64,000 nucleotides of DNA from Chitinophaga sp. Ak27 (GTDB lineage Bacteria; Bacteroidota; Bacteroidia; Chitinophagales; Chitinophagaceae), in the NCBI RefSeq assembly GCF_012726295.1, contig NZ_JABAOB010000001.1, positions 1,054,001 to 1,118,000 of the forward strand. The letters are read 5' to 3'. This document shows positions 9,501 through 17,186 of this stretch, piece after piece (the first letter of the stretch is position 1; every line of letters begins with the position of its first letter). The notes below the pieces were generated by a model. That model was not told where the DNA came from. It made no database searches and saw only the letters and a list, made by a program, of their open reading frames with translations. Position numbers and translations under genes: made by a program.

Positions 9501-9755
9501 GCGGCCTTTTAATTTTTGTTCCTGTTTGAGGTAGCCGACAAAACTAATTTCCAGGGTGGCATCCGGCAATGCCATGATAGCAAATTCACCTTTGTCGTTG
9601 GTGACAACGCCCTGGGAGCCGCCCTTAATTTTCACGGAGGCGCCGGGAAGTGGCCCGCTTCTTTCATCTGTAATGGTGCCCGTTATTTTTACTGTCTGGG
9701 CAACAGATGGTAAGACCGCCAATAGGGCGATAAAGGCCATGACAAGTTTTCGCAT
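6570..9755 (-). CDS. SusC/RagA TonB-dependent outer-membrane transporter
   Basis: 1061 residues starting MRKLVMAFIALLAVLPSVAQ (signal peptide). A carboxypeptidase-regulatory-like beta domain comes first (about 23-105: KITGTITDERSGPLPGASVKIKG, the usual opening). Next is the SusC motif EDVVVIGYQTVNRRK, a plug domain (about 115-245, with NEIESVDVLKDAAAAAVYGSRGANGVIIIKT), then the 22-strand barrel ending in an aromatic residue (GIDVGF). There is no N-terminal STN domain and no neighbouring sigma/anti-sigma pair, so control is probably by the predicted AraR operator at 9862. It imports oligosaccharides with the SusD encoded just downstream. Confidence 0.95.
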   Translation of the reverse strand: MRKLVMAFIALLAVLPSVAQTVKITGTITDERSGPLPGASVKIKGGSQGVVTNDKGEFAIMALPDATLEISFVGYLKQEQKLKGRSHLSIVLTQKNGALEDVVVIGYQTVNRRKATAAVSSIRGKDIENIPAGSFEQLLQGRMSGVNVQNFTGEPGAAPTISVRGNTAIGTSYQNNQYKILNKPLYVIDDVPQFSDDMIGPDMGTGTNNIAGLNPNEIESVDVLKDAAAAAVYGSRGANGVIIIKTKRARTGSPRFSISTYGGLTEIPKLRTVLVGAAERREKIRLYDDAFAGNQDRLIHRSLIMTDSLNPDLNKATDWQRLFYRNGFIRNVDLNVYGGTEYNTYRLSAGYYKEDGIVKASGFKRYTLNYSSSIRTKNGALEVIPNIRLARMERGRGSGSADLLGAVGQSMPSSLFAADDNSLQRVLGRYSSNMDINIDNQVNGDISFNLRLSKQLSFRSRNSVSMVMSRRDVSVPGDLNADLGNSASSNSGLQQSYTTSNDLNWNAVFGKAKEHTINAIVGQEVQYSTYQNTYARGDRGASDQIQVVNGFPQGPYLYGSSSYSAFGILSLFSRVNYDYKSTYLLSASLRGDAASSFGPNNKWGYFPAVSAGWIISNEPFMRRYASWLSMLKLRGSYGVLGNLPGDYYLQYSLYNIGGAGYNGSNLNPNTYNGAVTITPQFGSGGVAQKDISWEKTGSWNGGIEAELMNGKYYFSADVYVKNSKAGLIDMNLQSTTGIATAKTNGAQIRNSGIDINFQFRNVLPEKSALRWEILWNVSMNQNLVVNLPNDNRDITFGNLFNTTHILTRGKAVNTFYLLKTLGVYATDDDVPTDRYTGKKFQVGAVNDPNANNPFRAGEFIFADLDGDGIIDAFNGGISGDKIPYGNPNPFLTGGITQNFYWKNFTFGFLCTFTFKRDVLNLYDSDTYGRYGWDQSGNEFSKYAVSDLSKMNIWRKPGDKAEYARMDIGTFRYYYRADQTFFLEKGDYFRIKNISMGYALPQKALKPLHLSRLRFYGLMDNVYIFQASKKLPDAENVNPYGEYNGVGYPSPHKYTLGIDVGF

Positions 9756-9861
9756 GGAGAAGGATTTAGCTATGTTGAAAAATTCTGGTTGATATTCTAT
9801 GATACAGGTCTATATATACACTGTCGACAAGGCAATGGACGTTCTTTTGGCTGATTTATTT

Positions 9862-9880
9862 AAGTGTTATATTGACAATT
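9862..9880. promoter_or_regulatory. Predicted AraR operator before SusC
   Basis: AAGTGT-TATATTG-ACAATT, 107 bp upstream of the SusC start. It has the same 6-7-6 layout as the sites at 3105, 23134, 28025, 34663 and 36346. The weaker half AAGTGT also occurs in the araB site. The gap 9756-10070 holds only this site and hairpin B; no coding signal was seen. Confidence 0.58.
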
Positions 9881-9967
9881 ATTATCTGTTACAAAACTAT
9901 TTTAAAAGTGCGGATATTACTACCTGAAAATTAACTCATAGGCTGATGATTTTAACAGGATCGGTGG

Positions 9968-10072
9968 AGCAGAAAGCTGAAGGCAGAAAGCAAAAAGCTA
10001 TTGAAGCGGATACTAAAACGCATTGATTAACAACTTCAATAGCTTTTTGCTTTCTGCCTTCAGCTTTCTGCT
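9968..10072 (-). repeat. Long hairpin element B with perfect 39-nt arms
   Basis: Arms 9968-10006 and 10034-10072 are perfectly complementary over 39 nt and enclose a 27-nt loop. On the minus strand the arm begins inside the TAG stop of the DUF885 gene (10071-10073). It consists of 7-nt units AGAAAGC, TGAAGGC, AGAAAGC, AAAAAGC, then TATTGAAG. The loop includes GCGTTTTAGTATCCGC, matching the loops of elements A and C. No T-run follows, so it is not a textbook rho-independent terminator. Confidence 0.9.
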
Positions 10073-11792
10073 ATAATTTATAAAAGCGCCAGCTGCTGGT
10101 AAAGTCTTTCGGCACGGGCTTATTAAGGAGGATAGCCCGCAGCATTTCAATAGGCATCATATTTTCTCTCAGTACGGCATCATGGTATTGTTTGTATGTC
10201 ATTTTCCCACTGTCTACCAGCTCTTTTTTCAGGGCTTCAAACTGGAGGCCGCCAATCATGTAAGCAATCTGGTAAAGAGGGCTATAGCCACCTACGAAAG
10301 AGCGGCGCACTTCTCCTTCCGCGTTGGCGCGTTCGTGGCCTACACGGTCTACCAGGAAGTCGATACATTGCTGGGGCGTCCACTTACCGAGGTGGTAGTT
10401 GATAGAGAAGATGATCCTGGCGCAGCGGTGCTTACGCCAGAAGAGCATACCGATACGGTCTTCAGGAGATTTGGCAAAGCCCTGGTCCCACAACAATCTT
10501 TCCCAATACAATGCCCAGCCTTCGATCCAGAAGGGCGTTTCAAAATGCCGGTAGGCTTTATAACGGTTTTGCATAAATTCCTGCAGCGCGTGCCCTGCCA
10601 ACAGTTCATGATGAACCGTAGCCCGGGAGAAATGGGGATTATTACCGCGCATGCTCATCATCTTGTCGTCGTGGCTCATGCTGCTAACGGGATAGGATAC
10701 ACTGAACTCCTCTCCTCCTGTAAAGAAGGGATTAACCAGCTGACGCTCCGGCGTCATCATGATCATACGCCATGTTTCTTCTGCCAGTGGCGGCAGGGTG
10801 ATCAGGTCTTTCTGCTTTAGGAAGTCCACCGATTCGTTGTATAACTTCATCATTGCCGCCGGCTGGTCGGCCGGTGGCACATAGCTGTTCTTCACCTTTT
10901 CCATGGCGGCTTTCCAGTCGGTGCCCAGTCCCATTTCCCGGGTAGCTTTTTCCATTTCTGCGTCACAGAAAGCAAATTCTTTATTGGCAATAGCCAGCAG
11001 CTCCTCAGGGGAATAGGGAATCATTTCTTCCTGCAGTCCCCTGATCAGCGCAGCGCGGCCAATAGGGTGACCGGCAATACCGCTGCCGTCGTCCGGCATT
11101 TTAGCGCTACTCTTTTCTTTGGCGGCAAAAGCGGCGCCATAGTTTTTTAAGAGGCTGTCTACCTGTTGATAAGGCGCCGGTATCCACCAGGAAAAGAGTG
11201 GATCATATCCATTATAAAACGTGTACACGCTGTTGAGCGCCTGCCGTAAACCTTTAGCGGTAGCCATTCCCTGGCGGGCCGTTGGTTGAGCAAAGCTACT
11301 GTCTTTATCCAGCTTAGCTTTCAGAAGCACGATTTCTTTGGCAATACTGCTGAGCTGAGCAGCAAATGCCGGTGCATCCGGTTTGGTACCCCGGCGGCGA
11401 CTTTGTTCTACCTGGTAAATCTTATCCGCGAAGGGGAACCATCTTTTCACGCGTTCATTTTCCTCACCAGCCTCTTTCAGGTCGGTTGCTGTGGCAATCA
11501 GCCGGCGACGAAACAGCGTATAGTCTACCTGGGCGCCTACCTTAAGATGGCTATAGTCCAACGCCTCCAGACGTTGCTGGTAGCTTTTGATGAGCGCATT
11601 CATACGGGCAATATGCTCCGGCGATGTTTCTACAAAATAAAAACGGCGAAGGTTGCCGGCATCTGCCTCGTACTGCACCATGATATTATTTACTTCACTG
11701 GTTTGCTGATACAGGTCGTTATCGGCAGATTGCGCATAGGTGATGGCCTGTTGCAACAGCAGACCGGCCATCAGTAATAGTATTTTTTTCAA
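10071..11792 (-). CDS. DUF885 family secreted metallopeptidase-like protein
   Basis: 573 residues. The likely start is TTG at 11792, because it gives MKKILLLMAGLLLQQAITYAQ, an ideal signal peptide; the only nearby ATG (11771) would remove the charged n-region. An in-frame stop lies just upstream. The DUF885 signatures are present: VHHELLAGHALQ (H395, E396, H401; an HExxxGH zinc-site pattern) and FWIEGWALYWE (E424). Such proteins are predicted zinc peptidases of the periplasm. It follows the S9 peptidase stop by 12 nt, so the two form one operon, probably for degrading peptides. It ends inside hairpin B. Confidence 0.88.
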   Translation of the reverse strand: MKKILLLMAGLLLQQAITYAQSADNDLYQQTSEVNNIMVQYEADAGNLRRFYFVETSPEHIARMNALIKSYQQRLEALDYSHLKVGAQVDYTLFRRRLIATATDLKEAGEENERVKRWFPFADKIYQVEQSRRRGTKPDAPAFAAQLSSIAKEIVLLKAKLDKDSSFAQPTARQGMATAKGLRQALNSVYTFYNGYDPLFSWWIPAPYQQVDSLLKNYGAAFAAKEKSSAKMPDDGSGIAGHPIGRAALIRGLQEEMIPYSPEELLAIANKEFAFCDAEMEKATREMGLGTDWKAAMEKVKNSYVPPADQPAAMMKLYNESVDFLKQKDLITLPPLAEETWRMIMMTPERQLVNPFFTGGEEFSVSYPVSSMSHDDKMMSMRGNNPHFSRATVHHELLAGHALQEFMQNRYKAYRHFETPFWIEGWALYWERLLWDQGFAKSPEDRIGMLFWRKHRCARIIFSINYHLGKWTPQQCIDFLVDRVGHERANAEGEVRRSFVGGYSPLYQIAYMIGGLQFEALKKELVDSGKMTYKQYHDAVLRENMMPIEMLRAILLNKPVPKDFTSSWRFYKL

Positions 11793-11804
11793 GTAGCTGA
11801 TATT

Positions 11805-13943
11805 TTATTCGTTGATATTTTTATCGGGTGGCGTGGTATGTAACAGATGTTGTACAAAAAAGTCGCGGCGCCTGGAACGGCCGTAAGGGCCTCCATCGCT
11901 ATGTCCCATACCTGGTATGGGCAGGAAATCAAATCGCTTCCCGTTTTTAATCAGTGCATTGATAACACGGTAGGTCGACTCCGGCGGCACGTTGGTATCT
12001 GCTTCTCCTACAATCAGTAACAGGTCGCCTTTTAATTTGCCGGCGTTGGTAACATTGGACTGTTCCTCATAATGTTTGCCTACCGGGTATCCCATCCACT
12101 GTTCATTCCACCATTGCTTATCTACGCGGTTGTCGTGACAGCCACAGGATGCCACGGCTGCCTTATAAAATTCAGGATGGAAAAGTAACCCGCCAAGTGC
12201 ATTTTGTCCGCCTGCAGAAGTACCGTAAAGTCCTACCCGTGAAGTATCTACAAACGGGTATTGCTTTGCCAGGGCTTTAATCCAGGCAATACGGTCGGGG
12301 AAGCCGGCGTCGGCCAGGTTTTTCCAGCATACATCATGAAAGGCCTTGGAGCGGTTGGCAGTGCCCATGCCATCGATTTGCACCACAATAAATCCCAGGT
12401 CGGCCAGGCCTTGCATATCGCTGTAGTAGCTCATGAAATTCTTGGGAACGAAAGCATCCTGGGGGCCTGCATAAATGTTTTCCACTACCGGGTATTGTTT
12501 GGTAGGATCAAAATCTGTTGGGCGGCACATAATACCCCAAATATCCGTTATGCCATCCCGGCCTTTGGCGGCAAAGGGCGTCGGGAAAGGTACTCCGAGT
12601 GCCTGCCAGGCGCTCACATCTGCTTTTTCCAACACGGTGATCAGCTTCCCGTCTTCCGTGCGGCGCAACTCATTGACCGGTGGTACGTTTACCTGCGAGT
12701 ATTTGTCTATAAAGTATTTTCTGTCGGGAGAAAAGAAAGCCAGGTGGTTGCCCTTGCCGGGCGTAAGGTCTACCAGTTTATTGCCTGCAAAGTTGACACG
12801 GTAATAATGTTCGTAGTAGGGATCTTCATGCTTATTTCTGCCGCTGCCGCGGAACCATATTTCCCGTTTCTTTGCATCTATGCTGTCGATTTCCCTTACC
12901 AGCCAGTCGCCTTTTGTTACCTCGTTTTTAATTTCCCCGGTGAGGGTGTTTACGAGATAGATATGCCGCCAGCCGTCTTTTTCGGAGGTCCAAAGCATTT
13001 CGTTGGTGTCTGGGAGGTAGTGGGTATACAACCTTGATTCATAAATAAAGGTGGGCGACTTTTCATCCAGTACTGTGCGGGTTTGCCCGTTGCTGGCGTC
13101 TACCTCCATTACCCGGAAGCGCTGGTGTCCGCGGTCCACTTTTTCATAGAGGAAGTAGCGGGCATCGTTATGCCGCCAGTGCAATACGGGCGCCTCGAAG
13201 AAATCGATGATGTCTGCATTGACTTTGGTGGTGGTATTACTGGCTAGCGTAAACAGGTACATTTCGTAGGTAGTAAACGGATCGCCGGGTTGCTTATAGG
13301 GCTGAGAGCGGAGTTGCCCGCGGGTGGTACCGGGTACGTCGGTGAGTACATAGTAAACGGCCGAATCTTCCACGGGGTGGATGCGGTAGCCTACGAGGTA
13401 TTTGCTGTCGGGCGACCAGGCCAATGCGCCGTAGAAGTCCTTAGTGGCTTTGCCGTCTTTTGTAAATTGGGTAAGTGACCCATCTTTTACAGAGCGCACA
13501 CACACGTTGCCATCGATTGTAACGGCTACCCATTGTTTGTCAGGAGAAAGGCTGTCGGTCGCAAACCCTTCCCAGCGGCTGGGTTCATGAGAACGGACAG
13601 CGTTAGGCGCCAGGGCATTTTTTTTAAGTTGCGCAATTTTTGCGGAGTCGGTTATCAGCTCTTTTTTTCCCGTGGCGGCTTGTACCAGGTAAAAAGTGCG
13701 GCTGCTATCCCTGGCCGTATTGGCGTACCAGAAAGACGTTCCGCCTGGCAGCCAGTTGGCGTCGACATTGTGTTTAAACACCGTTTTCCGGGTAGCGGTA
13801 TCCCATCGCTGCGCATTGCGGTAACGTTGCAGTATCTCTGCACGCGTGGGCTGATAAGGTGTTGGTTTACTTTGCTGTGCATGCAGGCAGGTGGCAGGAG
13901 TCCCCCATAAAAACAGCCAGCAAAGTATTTTCTTGTATTTCAT
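11805..13943 (-). CDS. S9 family prolyl oligopeptidase / dipeptidyl-peptidase IV-like
   Basis: 712 residues with an N-terminal signal peptide (MKYKKILCWLFLWGTPATCLHAQ). The N-terminal two thirds form a DPP-IV-type beta-propeller (for example LSPDKQWVAVTIDGN, LAWSPDSKYLVGYR, HWRHNDARYFLY). The C-terminal alpha/beta hydrolase has a complete triad: S576 in GLYGTSAGG, D649 in VGEADTNVP and H681 in GMGHSDGG. It should cleave short peptides, often after proline, in the periplasm. It is first in an operon with DUF885 and divergent from an AraC gene; the 191-bp gap between them contains a perfect palindrome (14084). Confidence 0.93.
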   Translation of the reverse strand: MKYKKILCWLFLWGTPATCLHAQQSKPTPYQPTRAEILQRYRNAQRWDTATRKTVFKHNVDANWLPGGTSFWYANTARDSSRTFYLVQAATGKKELITDSAKIAQLKKNALAPNAVRSHEPSRWEGFATDSLSPDKQWVAVTIDGNVCVRSVKDGSLTQFTKDGKATKDFYGALAWSPDSKYLVGYRIHPVEDSAVYYVLTDVPGTTRGQLRSQPYKQPGDPFTTYEMYLFTLASNTTTKVNADIIDFFEAPVLHWRHNDARYFLYEKVDRGHQRFRVMEVDASNGQTRTVLDEKSPTFIYESRLYTHYLPDTNEMLWTSEKDGWRHIYLVNTLTGEIKNEVTKGDWLVREIDSIDAKKREIWFRGSGRNKHEDPYYEHYYRVNFAGNKLVDLTPGKGNHLAFFSPDRKYFIDKYSQVNVPPVNELRRTEDGKLITVLEKADVSAWQALGVPFPTPFAAKGRDGITDIWGIMCRPTDFDPTKQYPVVENIYAGPQDAFVPKNFMSYYSDMQGLADLGFIVVQIDGMGTANRSKAFHDVCWKNLADAGFPDRIAWIKALAKQYPFVDTSRVGLYGTSAGGQNALGGLLFHPEFYKAAVASCGCHDNRVDKQWWNEQWMGYPVGKHYEEQSNVTNAGKLKGDLLLIVGEADTNVPPESTYRVINALIKNGKRFDFLPIPGMGHSDGGPYGRSRRRDFFVQHLLHTTPPDKNINE

Positions 13944-14083
13944 AAGTCATTCCGGTCTGTTATAAATAAATGTAGTATCGACAGTTAATCGATAACCTGG
14001 CGGATATATTTTTATTAAAAGTACTATGCACAAAGTTTAGTTTTTAAACGTTTTTTAATAACTTGTTCTCATATCTTCACCTA

Positions 14084-14098
14084 AATTGAGGCTCAATT
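14084..14098. promoter_or_regulatory. Perfect palindrome between S9 peptidase and AraC genes
   Basis: AATTGAG-G-CTCAATT, a perfect 7+1+7 inverted repeat, 37 bp before the AraC start and 141 bp before the S9 peptidase start. It does not match the AraR-type sites. A binding site for a regulator of this divergent pair is possible; no further support is visible. Confidence 0.4.
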
Positions 14099-14134
14099 CC
14101 TTCAAAGGTGTTAAAAAAAGAATAATGTGATTCC

Positions 14135-15034
14135 ATGAAAGTATTGCAGTTTACCATACCTGTGGCGCATGATAAAACTATCATCACACAGCATGATTCC
14201 TTGCCTGCATTTTATCCGCACTTGCACCGGCATGAAGAGATCCAGTTAACCTGGATACAGCATGGGCAGGGCACCCTGATAGTAGAAAACAATATGCACG
14301 CTTTCTGGTCGAATGAGATATACTGGATAGGTAGTAACCAGCCGCATGTATTAAAGAGCGAGGCGATGCCATTTGTGGGAAAGAACAAAAAGAATGTACA
14401 GGCGCTCACCGTATTCTTCAATCCCGATGGTAAGCTGGCGCCGTTATTTGACTTGCCGGAGTTTAAGAAGATCAAATCATTTGTAGAGCAGTCGAAAAAT
14501 GGATTTAAGATCCCCGAGGCGCATGTGCTGGAGGTATCCAGCCGCATGCTGAAGATCCATCAAGCACAGGGCATACTGCAGTTCATGGCATTTGTAGACC
14601 TGATGAATTTCTTTCTTACACTGAAAAATCTCGAGCCATTGATTACGGGGTCGAGGTTATCCTCTGTTAATGAACAGGAAGGTATCCGCATCGGGTATAT
14701 CTACAATTATATTATGCAACATTATGATACAGAGATTAAGCTGGAAGACATCGCCCGCGAGGCGCATATGACGCCACAGGCCTTTTGCCGGTATTTTAAA
14801 AAACATACGCGTTTAACGTTTGTATCGTTCCTCAACGAAGTACGTATCAATGAAGCCTGCAAAAAACTTGCTGGGGGTTCATTCGACAGTATTGCCACGG
14901 TAGCTTACAACTGTGGTTTCAACAGCATCGCCAACTTCAACCGGGTGTTTAAGAGTATTACGGGTAAATCGCCCCGCAGCTACCTGCGGGAATATGACCA
15001 GCTGGACCATGACGGCAGTACAAAATCTGCATAG
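14135..15034 (+). CDS. AraC family transcriptional regulator
   Basis: 299 residues. The N-terminal ~100 residues form a cupin sensor (FYPHLHRHEEIQLTWIQHGQGTLIVENN, with the usual HxHxxxE metal/ligand pattern). The C-terminal ~100 residues contain two helix-turn-helix units (IKLEDIAREAHMTPQAFCRYFKKHT, and FDSIATVAYNCGFNSIANFNRVFK with the PRSYL ending). It is divergent from the peptidase operon and 94 bp upstream of an APC permease, so it probably controls peptide or amino-acid use, or the permease alone. Despite the family name there is no direct evidence that it senses arabinose; the arabinose regulator here is probably the Nudix protein at 28164. Confidence 0.92.
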   Translation: MKVLQFTIPVAHDKTIITQHDSLPAFYPHLHRHEEIQLTWIQHGQGTLIVENNMHAFWSNEIYWIGSNQPHVLKSEAMPFVGKNKKNVQALTVFFNPDGKLAPLFDLPEFKKIKSFVEQSKNGFKIPEAHVLEVSSRMLKIHQAQGILQFMAFVDLMNFFLTLKNLEPLITGSRLSSVNEQEGIRIGYIYNYIMQHYDTEIKLEDIAREAHMTPQAFCRYFKKHTRLTFVSFLNEVRINEACKKLAGGSFDSIATVAYNCGFNSIANFNRVFKSITGKSPRSYLREYDQLDHDGSTKSA

Positions 15035-15128
15035 TATTGGTCAATAAGCGAATAGAATAGCCAGCAAAGTAGCTGTAGTTTTAAGGAGTACAAATACCTG
15101 CATATCAACCAAATTACGATAGCTACTT

Positions 15129-16574
15129 ATGTCAGCCACTCCTTCATTCAAGCCTTCTATCAAGCTGCTGGATGCCACCATGATGGTGGCGGGCAGTATG
15201 ATCGGTTCCGGAATATTTATTGTCAGCGCCGATATTACGCGGCATACCGGTAGTGCGGGCTGGCTATTGCTTGTATGGCTTATTACGGGCTTTATGACCC
15301 TTACCGCTGCGCTGAGCTATGGCGAGCTGAGTGGCATGTTTCCCCGTGCCGGCGGTCAATATGTATACCTGAAAGAAGCTTACAACCCGATGACAGCTTT
15401 CCTGTATGGTTGGAGCTTTTTCACGGTCATACAAACAGCTACCATTGCGGCCGTGGGCGTAGCCTTTGCTAAGTTCACCGCTTACCTGTTGCCGGTATTC
15501 AGCGAAGAAAACGTGGTGCTGCCACTGGGCAGCCTGCAGATCACTGCTGCGCAGCTGCTGTCGATACTCGTCATTGTATTTCTCACGTACATGAATACAC
15601 GGGGTATTGAAGGAGGTAAAACCATACAGACTACCTTTACGCTTACCAAATTAATCAGCCTGGGCGCGCTGATCGTATGCGGACTGGTAGCCCTAAAGCC
15701 GGCGATATGGCAGGCCAACTGGCACGATGCCTGGCACCTGCATGCGTTAACCGACACCGGTACCACAGCTTCCTATACTACCATGGCCGCCTTTGGAGCC
15801 ATAGCCGCCGCTATGGTGGGCTCGGTATTCAGCAGCGACTCCTGGCATAATGTGGCCTTTGTAGCTGGCGAAATAAAAAATCCCAGGCGAAATATAGGAT
15901 TAAGTTTATTCCTGGGTACCGCTATTGTAACCGTGGTTTACCTGCTCACCAATATTACCTATCTCTCCGTACTCCCTTTAACAGAAATAGCACACGCCCC
16001 TAAAGATCGTGTAGCCGTGTCCGTGTCACAGGCGGTACTTGGTAATACAGGCACCATCGTTATTGCCGTCATGATCATGGTATCTACTTTCGGGTGTAAC
16101 AATGGACTGATACTGGCTGGCGCGCGGGTATACCACACCATGGCCAATGATGGCTTATTTTTTAAACGGGCCGGCACGCTCAACAAAGCAGCGGTACCCT
16201 CTTTTGCTTTATGGATCCAATGTTTGCTGGCCTGTTTGTGGTGTTTAAGCGGCCGGTATGGCGACTTACTCGACATGATCTCCTTTGTGGTAGTAGCTTT
16301 TTATATGCTCACCATCGCGGGTATTTTTATCCTGCGAAGGAAACGTCCCGATGCAGAGCGTCCCTATAAAGCATTTGGCTATCCGGTACTACCGATACTG
16401 TATATTATTATGGGGCTGGCTTTTTGTGGGTTATTATTTATCTATAAGCCCAGGTTTACCTGGCCGGGATTGATCATTACTTTGTCTGGCATTCCGGTTT
16501 ATTACCTCGCTAAACGTAAAAATGGTGAAGCAGCGGCTGTTTCCGTGCGGGAAACGGCAGATGTACAGTCATAA
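15129..16574 (+). CDS. APC superfamily amino-acid permease
   Basis: 481 residues with about 12 hydrophobic segments. The N-terminus LLDATMMVAGSMIGSGIFIVSADI carries the conserved GSMIGSGIF motif of TM1 in APC amino-acid transporters. GELSGMFPRAGGQYVYLKEAYNP is the family's loop 2 to TM3 signature, and the C-terminus has the RRKRPDAERPYKAFGYPVLP stretch common to the LAT/CAT branch. It probably imports or exchanges amino acids across the inner membrane, which fits the secreted peptidases next door. A strong terminator follows at 16598. The exact substrate cannot be read from sequence. Confidence 0.92.
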   Translation: MSATPSFKPSIKLLDATMMVAGSMIGSGIFIVSADITRHTGSAGWLLLVWLITGFMTLTAALSYGELSGMFPRAGGQYVYLKEAYNPMTAFLYGWSFFTVIQTATIAAVGVAFAKFTAYLLPVFSEENVVLPLGSLQITAAQLLSILVIVFLTYMNTRGIEGGKTIQTTFTLTKLISLGALIVCGLVALKPAIWQANWHDAWHLHALTDTGTTASYTTMAAFGAIAAAMVGSVFSSDSWHNVAFVAGEIKNPRRNIGLSLFLGTAIVTVVYLLTNITYLSVLPLTEIAHAPKDRVAVSVSQAVLGNTGTIVIAVMIMVSTFGCNNGLILAGARVYHTMANDGLFFKRAGTLNKAAVPSFALWIQCLLACLWCLSGRYGDLLDMISFVVVAFYMLTIAGIFILRRKRPDAERPYKAFGYPVLPILYIIMGLAFCGLLFIYKPRFTWPGLIITLSGIPVYYLAKRKNGEAAAVSVRETADVQS

Positions 16575-16597
16575 AATTACCTGATAAACCAACCTTT

Positions 16598-16633
16598 GCC
16601 GGGGACCCTAGGAGTGGTCCCGGCTTTTATTTT
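16598..16633 (+). terminator. Rho-independent terminator after the permease
   Basis: Stem GCCGGGGACC / GGTCCCGGC (one bulged G) with a short loop, followed by TTTTATTTT, 23 nt past the permease stop. Confidence 0.85.
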
Positions 16634-17186
16634 GCTGATAAGCATTTCCCTTATCCTGTTTCCATAGTTAATACTTATTTAATCCAGCATCAATCCCCGG
16701 TAAAAAACTATACCCTTACATTTGTAAAATTCACTACCTTTCTGGCAACAGAAAAAAATTCTGTACTTGTCAGCCAAAAAAAAGTGTATTTTTCGGTTGA
16801 ACCAACCATGTTGTGAAGTGTGTACTGTGTGAATGTAATACCAATAATCAATTGATCATTTGCGGTGTGGTCACCATCTGTCGAACTGTGAAAATGCTAA
16901 TCGAGTAACCATGTCAACCTTCTTTCATCCCGTTTTTGTACGCCCGTTTATCAGAATCTACATCTTACAATACCTACAACAGCAACGTGCCATAACATTT
17001 TAGCAATCATTATTCGTCCACATTAAAAACCATATTACGCCGATAAAAAAACAGACAAGAGCGCAAAAACGATTTAGCATTTTTTATTTAATCACCGCCA
17101 AAAAACAGGAAAGCGACAACAGGAAAGAACAAGCCGTATAACTGTTGCGATCACGTTTCTTCTATTCACGTCTTATTCATTTTATC
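16634..17186. other. Long non-coding leader before the second SusC
   Basis: About 550 bp between the permease terminator and the SusC start. A TACATTTG at 16717-16724 fits the Bacteroidota -7 element TAnnTTTG, but no good -33 element lies at the right distance. A 10-bp palindrome ATCAATTGAT is at 16847-16856. A 30-codon frame (16911-17003) is open but looks non-coding. No AraR-type site is present. The length suggests a long 5' leader or an unseen regulator site. Confidence 0.45.

Noticed and set aside
16847..16856. ATCAATTGAT palindrome as an operator
   Set aside because: A 10-bp AT-rich palindrome is expected by chance, and there is no second copy before related genes.
16911..17003. 30-codon open frame in the SusC leader (MSTFFHPVFVRPF...)
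   Set aside because: No recognisable initiation context, signal or homology; expected by chance in a 550-bp gap.
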